The notes under the pieces are model-generated. The model was not told the DNA's origin and ran no database searches. It saw nothing but the letters and a program-made list of their open reading frames with translations. The position numbers and the translations under genes are program-made. 50,294 nt of DNA from a virus: IMG/VR virus record IMGVR_UViG_3300037993_000208, positions 1 through 50,294 of that record; one strand, written 5' to 3'. Below are positions 46,719-50,294 of the stretch, piece after piece (the first letter of the stretch is position 1; the number at the start of each line of letters is the position of its first letter).

Positions 46719-48002
46719 CTAATATCCGTTGCACACGTACGACCACTGATACGTGGTCGCTCCCGTCAGGGCCACGGTGTTGGCCCTAATCGTGAATGCC
46801 GTCTTGGCGTTTCCGACGATAATCGATCCAAGGGTGGCAGCGTTGTTGTTCGCCGGACTGACCGTGCAGAACGCAGCCGTGGGGAATGCTGTGCTGAATG
46901 TGGCGGTCACGATCGTCTGGGACGCCGATGGGGTTGTGCCCGTGGTGACGCTGATGACTCCGCCGCGGTCGAGGCTGCCGGCGGTGAGCGAGTCCGATGG
47001 GCTGCCAGATCCGGCGCCCGATCCCAAGGTAAGCACTGGAGTGCCGCCCATCGAGCATCCCGCCAAGAATTGAGTCCCCGTGCCGGTCGATTCCAGACAG
47101 TATCCGGCGGTGCCGTACGACGAGCCGATCTGATAGCCGGTAGTGACATTCGCGAGCGGAGCGATCAGGGATGTAGAGCTGGTGATGGCCCCGGTAGCCG
47201 TGAAATATCCCCCGGAGGATGCGTTGCTGGTGATGCCTAATGTGCCGAGCAGAGTAGTCGCGCCCGTGACCTGCAATGTGCCGCCAAGCGTAGTATTGCC
47301 CGTGACCCCTAAGGTGGTTGACAGGGTGGCGGATGTCAGCGTGGTCGCGCCCGTGACCCCCAATGCGCCGCCCACGGTCTCGGCGCCAGTCACGGTCAGC
47401 GCCCCGCCCACGGTCGTTGCATTGATGGTCGATGGCAGCATGTCGGCCGTGATCGAGCAAAAATCAGGGACAGCCGACGACCCTGTGCAGTTGCCGAATA
47501 CTTTGTTCGCCGATTGGGCGATAAACGCTCCGGTTAACGTGCCCGAGGATGTGATCGGGCCGCCGGTGACAAGAAACACTGACGAGGGCAGAGCCAGATC
47601 GACGGACGAGACGGAGCCGGTGCCGTTGACGTAAATCAGAAAGCTCTCGCTGTACGTGAATCCCGCGCCTGCCGGAGTCGATTCCTGAATGATGTACGAG
47701 CCGGACGGCAGGAAAATCGAGTAGAACCCGTTGGCGTCGGCGGCGATGGGGTTGCCCAGAGATGTGGTGAGCGCCGGATCAGCGTACGTATCGGCGATCA
47801 GGGGAGAGCAGGGCGTTCCCGTTGCGGTCGAGGCGCAGACACGGACGACGGCGTAGGGGATGACCTGACCGGAGCCGCCATTTGCGACCGTGCCGCTCAC
47901 GACTTGCCTGACGATATTGCCGCCTTGACCAAACGCAAACGAACTAACCAGCAGCAACAGCAGTAGGGCATTTACGGTGCTGAACCGGGTTTTCGATGCC
48001 AT
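46719..48002 (-). CDS. exported fibre-like protein with beta repeats
   Basis: ATG 48002 has AAGGAG 7 nt upstream and starts a Sec signal peptide (STVNALLLLLLVSSFAFGQG). Residues about 25-120 look like an Ig/carboxypeptidase-regulatory-type domain (VSGTVANGGSGQVIPYAVVR). Then come short repeats of VTGATTLGGTL type (about 210-290) as in tail fibres. The C-terminus has a receptor-fibre-like beta domain (TFSTAFPTAAFCTVSPANN). 427 residues. A fibre with a Sec signal is unusual, because virion proteins stay in the cytoplasm. Confidence 0.75.
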   Translation of the reverse strand: MASKTRFSTVNALLLLLLVSSFAFGQGGNIVRQVVSGTVANGGSGQVIPYAVVRVCASTATGTPCSPLIADTYADPALTTSLGNPIAADANGFYSIFLPSGSYIIQESTPAGAGFTYSESFLIYVNGTGSVSSVDLALPSSVFLVTGGPITSSGTLTGAFIAQSANKVFGNCTGSSAVPDFCSITADMLPSTINATTVGGALTVTGAETVGGALGVTGATTLTSATLSTTLGVTGNTTLGGTLQVTGATTLLGTLGITSNASSGGYFTATGAITSSTSLIAPLANVTTGYQIGSSYGTAGYCLESTGTGTQFLAGCSMGGTPVLTLGSGAGSGSPSDSLTAGSLDRGGVISVTTGTTPSASQTIVTATFSTAFPTAAFCTVSPANNNAATLGSIIVGNAKTAFTIRANTVALTGATTYQWSYVCNGY

Positions 48003-48228
48003 CTTGGATCTCCTTCGACTGGAACACTGCATCTTCATAGTCCAGCCATTGACCACATTTCGCGCATAAACTCGATTGCCGCCTGCGTTGCTCGCCGATG
48101 GCTTCCTGTCGCAAATAGCGGCCTTCGGCGTTCCGCCTGTATACACTGACGCCATCACGAGTCTTGGTGGCGCGAGGATGATCGGCGCGAATGGATGGCT
48201 TGGTAAAGCGGACGCGACGGGCTCGCAT
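47944..48228 (-). CDS. possible zinc-binding hypothetical protein
   Basis: A 94-residue basic frame with VYRRNAEGRYLRQEAIGEQR and LCAKCGQWLDYEDAVFQSKE plus a later HRKC, resembling the zinc part of HNH-like proteins. It overlaps the start of the fibre-like gene by 59 nt, so either its true end is different or it is decayed. Confidence 0.45.
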   Translation of the reverse strand: MRARRVRFTKPSIRADHPRATKTRDGVSVYRRNAEGRYLRQEAIGEQRRRQSSLCAKCGQWLDYEDAVFQSKEIQDGIENPVQHRKCPTAVAAG

Positions 48229-48297
48229 ATCCAGAGTTTAGCCCAATGCGGGCTTGACAACAACCGCTAACCGTGAATCGGGCATGAGCCAGGCTGG

Positions 48298-48519
48298 TTA
48301 GCCGACTCGCTGGCTCGGAAACAGGTTCTCGATATACGTACGTAGGTAAGACGTGGCTCCTATTGCCTGCTCGAATCCACGGGCGCTGCTTTCATCGACA
48401 TCGTAATACTCGCACACGCCCCCTTTTTGAAAGTAGATGGTGAGCGTCTGCGTCTCGGGATCGTAAACAACTTGACTGATATTCGTGGACGGAGGATGCG
48501 CGATAATTTCTTGAGCCAT
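48298..48519 (-). CDS. KTSC-domain protein
   Basis: A 73-residue protein: YDPETQTLTIYFQKGGVCEY followed by YDVDESSARGFEQAIGATSYL and YIENLFP. This is the KTSC domain, a small RNA-binding-like fold common in phages, though the eponymous KTSC residues are replaced by GATSY. It starts at 48519, divergent from the gene at 48546; the two share promoter DNA. Confidence 0.82.
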   Translation of the reverse strand: MAQEIIAHPPSTNISQVVYDPETQTLTIYFQKGGVCEYYDVDESSARGFEQAIGATSYLRTYIENLFPSQRVG

Positions 48520-48539
48520 AGCTGCCTCAATTGTATACT
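48511..48539 (+). promoter_or_regulatory. leaderless promoter overlapping a GTATAC site
   Basis: TTGAGC (48511-48516), 17 bp, TATACT (48534-48539), then GTG 48546 after exactly 6 nt. The -10 is part of GTATAC (48533-48538), so the regulator of the 12-kb cluster could act here. The -35 lies within the first codons of the divergent KTSC gene. Confidence 0.6.
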
Positions 48540-48545
48540 CATTTT

Positions 48546-49412
48546 GTGGGCCGTCCCGAAAATGCCGTCCTCCCCGCCAATCTTGCTCGGGCCCTGAACG
48601 TTCCCGTACAGGTCATCCGCGCGCTGGCCTCGCGAGGTTATCTGCGGGTGGTGCGCGGGGCATGGCAGATTTCGAGAATCGGCAAAATAGTGCGCGACCC
48701 GGACGGCCTCATCCACTGGCCGATCGTGCAACTGTCCAAGGTGAAACGCAGGCTGGGCAACCTGTCGCCGTACGAGTTGGAGAATTTGTGCCGCGACAAC
48801 AAAATAGCCATTTACCACGACAAGGTGCTGGGGCCGATCATCAACGCCCGCGAGCTGAACAGGATTCTGAAGATATTGCATCTCAAAAAGTATCAGTCGC
48901 CAATCGATCGCGTGGGGATGATGTTCTGGCTGGCGGGGCTAGAGTCGCCCGATCCTCATAAGATGCCCGCGTTCAATAAGCGGGCGGAAATGGAGTTGAT
49001 CCGAATCGCCAAGTTGCGGGAGCCCATGAGGACCGAGCAGGCGATGAGATTTGTACTGCGGTGGAGGGACGCCGAGACCATTGCGAAATCAATACTCGGG
49101 GCGAGCGTCGATCAGGTAATAGCCGCGGACAGGCAGAGGAAAGCCGCGTGGTTGAAGAACAGAGTAGAGGGGATCGTTGGGGTGAAGGGCATAATCGACG
49201 ACCGGGATGGCGACCAAACTAATCGGGCTAGTCTGGCTAGTCCTCTTCAGGTTCAGGCTCAACCGGGACTGGCTCAGACTCGATCATCTCAGTCGTCTCG
49301 CCCAGCGCCTGCGCGATCTCCATCAGGCGAGCGTTCTGAATCTGCTCGAAAACCCAATCCGTCGGCTCATCCAAAAGAAATCCACCATCCATCGCGGACT
49401 GCCCGGCAGTAA
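48546..49412 (+). CDS. putative DNA-binding protein with antisense-derived tail
   Basis: GTG 48546 is taken as start because of the leaderless promoter. The 288-residue product begins VGRPENAVLPANLARALNVP and continues IRALASRGYLRVV, which resembles a winged-helix segment; residues to about 225 look natural. The last 60 residues are Ser/Pro/Arg-rich and lie antisense to the gene at 49237-49500, as if a stop codon had been lost. The role is unknown; regulator is a guess. Confidence 0.6.
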   Translation: MGRPENAVLPANLARALNVPVQVIRALASRGYLRVVRGAWQISRIGKIVRDPDGLIHWPIVQLSKVKRRLGNLSPYELENLCRDNKIAIYHDKVLGPIINARELNRILKILHLKKYQSPIDRVGMMFWLAGLESPDPHKMPAFNKRAEMELIRIAKLREPMRTEQAMRFVLRWRDAETIAKSILGASVDQVIAADRQRKAAWLKNRVEGIVGVKGIIDDRDGDQTNRASLASPLQVQAQPGLAQTRSSQSSRPAPARSPSGERSESARKPNPSAHPKEIHHPSRTARQ

Positions 49413-49500
49413 AGATGACCGTCTGGTCACCATCCGAGACCGGCCTGATGACCGCGATGTGTTCGGTGTTGAAGTAGTCGTCGCCGAGTAGTAACCACAT
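49237..49500 (-). CDS. hypothetical protein
   Basis: An 87-residue protein (MWLLLGDDYFNTEHIAVIRP) followed by VSDGDQTVIFTAGQSAMDGG and DEPTDWVFEQIQNARLMEIA, and an acidic end (VPVEPEPEED). The order strand-strand-helix resembles small phage/host proteins of the 'NVAHIxxVxP' type with unknown function. Its 3' part overlaps the plus-strand gene. Confidence 0.7.
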   Translation of the reverse strand: MWLLLGDDYFNTEHIAVIRPVSDGDQTVIFTAGQSAMDGGFLLDEPTDWVFEQIQNARLMEIAQALGETTEMIESEPVPVEPEPEED

Positions 49501-49532
49501 AAGAGATTAACTGCTCTGTTTTGTCATTCTGG

Positions 49533-49554
49533 CTGAGGTGAGCATGAACCTCAG
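49533..49554. other. perfect hairpin between leftward genes
   Basis: CTGAGGT (49533-49539) pairs with ACCTCAG (49548-49554) across an 8-nt loop. It lacks a T-run on either strand. It lies in the 150-bp gap between the gene ending at 49651 and the one starting at 49500, where no other gene is seen. Confidence 0.35.
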
Positions 49555-49650
49555 AGCATCCGGTCATCCCGCCATGAACGGGAATCGCGGCATCTAAGCG
49601 GAAGGCATGCCCTCAACCGCTCAGTTCTCGTCGTACTGAACTCATGATCG

Positions 49651-50145
49651 TCATGGTGTGGGCGCAACTTTGCCTTTCATCGCCGCCTGCATCACCCTCT
49701 GCATCTGCTCCTTGGTCAGCACATTCTCGAACTTTTGCAGTGGAGGCGTCGGCTCTCCGCGCTCGGCGATGGCGATCAGACGATTGGCGATGCCGTTCTG
49801 GATGCCAGTTTTCTCGACCGGAGTAAGCGCCGACATATCCGCGGCAGTAACCGGAATGGCAGCTTTGGCCGTTTGTTTCCCAACAATCCGGTTCAGTATT
49901 TCCGGAGCTAATTCCCCGCCCGCAGTCCATCCAAGGAACGGATGACGGAACGGCCCTGGCATGAGGCTCCCTACGACTCCTCCCGTCAGCTTGCCTATGA
50001 TTCTGGCTACTGCAAGCGATACCCTGCCCGCCTTTGGCAATTTAGTGCTGGGGCGCTCCACGGGTTTCAATTCTACCCGTGCAGAAGACGTTTGAGGCGC
50101 GGTTGCGCTTGGTGGTAACGGTTTTTTCCCCGGATACTCAGGCAT
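49651..50145 (-). CDS. hypothetical protein, start uncertain near window edge
   Basis: From ATG 50145 (MPEYPGKKPLPPSATAPQTS) the product has 164 residues with a Pro-rich start, a Gly/Ala hydrophobic region (IIGKLTGGVVGSLMPGPF) and a helical C-terminus (LTKEQMQRVMQAAMKGK). The same frame stays open upstream to 50289 with protein-like content (SLLGKALRIADEAKAAASAA), but has no start codon there and meets TAG at 50290-50292. The true gene may thus extend off the window. It may be an internal or minor virion protein; not recognised. Confidence 0.6.
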   Translation of the reverse strand: MPEYPGKKPLPPSATAPQTSSARVELKPVERPSTKLPKAGRVSLAVARIIGKLTGGVVGSLMPGPFRHPFLGWTAGGELAPEILNRIVGKQTAKAAIPVTAADMSALTPVEKTGIQNGIANRLIAIAERGEPTPPLQKFENVLTKEQMQRVMQAAMKGKVAPTP

Positions 50146-50294
50146 GATCGGTGCAGGTTCCGACTTGGGAGGCTCGGTAGGCGGAGTCTCCTTCGGAACC
50201 GTTACCCTCTTAGCTGCACTGGCGGCTGCCTTGGCCTCGTCCGCGATCCGGAGCGCCTTGCCGAGCAGTGACGTATCGGCACCGTATTGCTAGT

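Noticed and set aside
1-50294. Genome-wide reassignment of TAG to an amino acid
   Set aside because: TAG acts as a normal stop at several genes directly followed by a new start or a terminator (for example 493-495, 11025-11027, 36434-36436), and the second internal stop is TAA.
1-50294. CRISPR arrays and tRNA genes
   Set aside because: No regularly spaced identical repeats of CRISPR length and no cloverleaf with a GTTCRANNC arm were seen on reading both strands; a dedicated tRNA search would be needed to exclude them fully.

Overview
The window reads as part of a tailed double-stranded DNA bacteriophage genome (or a prophage), most likely from an Acidobacteriota host. Phage identity rests on a large terminase subunit, a small-terminase-like gene, a phage family-A DNA polymerase with a RecA-like ATPase, nucleases and a helicase, dense overlapping gene packing (GTGA/ATGA stop-start overlaps), and at least six HNH endonuclease genes. 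The host guess is inference: a secreted GloVer-repeat beta-propeller, a zinc-ribbon/HTH regulator and other exported proteins of a kind common in Acidobacteriota. No portal, capsid, tail tube, integrase or tRNA gene is visible, so virion genes probably lie outside the window.

Layout. (1) Positions 1-12,122 run leftward: a truncated gene with an upstream RHH repressor, TerL, an interrupted TerS-like gene, membrane and exported proteins, a glycosyltransferase-sulfotransferase fusion, HNH and GIY-YIG-like nucleases, a broken small anti-defence-like gene and a DUF932 gene. (2) Positions 12,170-12,750 form a divergent control region with seven GTATAC palindromes (five of them helically phased), two DnaA-box-like 9-mers, opposing TTGACA promoters and three GTTAGC-N3-GCTAAC palindromes. 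(3) Positions 12,487-19,551 run rightward: many small, often cysteine-rich early-type proteins plus the GloVer protein, ending in a terminator. (4) Positions 19,823-21,329 are an inverted two-gene island (RepA-like ATPase and GIY-YIG-like protein) with its own promoter. (5) Positions 21,471-45,127 run rightward: a methyltransferase, lipoprotein, SF2 helicase, PD-(D/E)XK nucleases, RecA-like ATPase, PP-loop enzyme, ERCC4-type nuclease, uracil-DNA-glycosylase-like protein, DNA polymerase, exported proteins and a cysteine-peptidase-like protein. (6) Positions 45,178-50,294 hold an HTH regulator and a DNA-binding-like gene on the plus strand, and a minus-strand block with an exported fibre-like protein, a KTSC protein and the start of further virion-type genes.

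How the parts fit. The central replication/repair set (helicase, Sak4-like RecA fold, ERCC4 nuclease, UDG-like protein, polymerase) is repeatedly interrupted by homing-type endonucleases. These have left visible scars: an orphan N-terminus of the ERCC4 gene at 34,022 and an orphan C-terminus after the HNH gene at 25,581. Many stand-alone genes carry a promoter whose -10 box ends only 6-10 nt before the start codon, which implies leaderless or nearly leaderless mRNAs. Two leftward genes (TerS-like and the anti-defence-like gene) carry one internal in-frame stop each, so local decay, suppression or assembly error must be considered.
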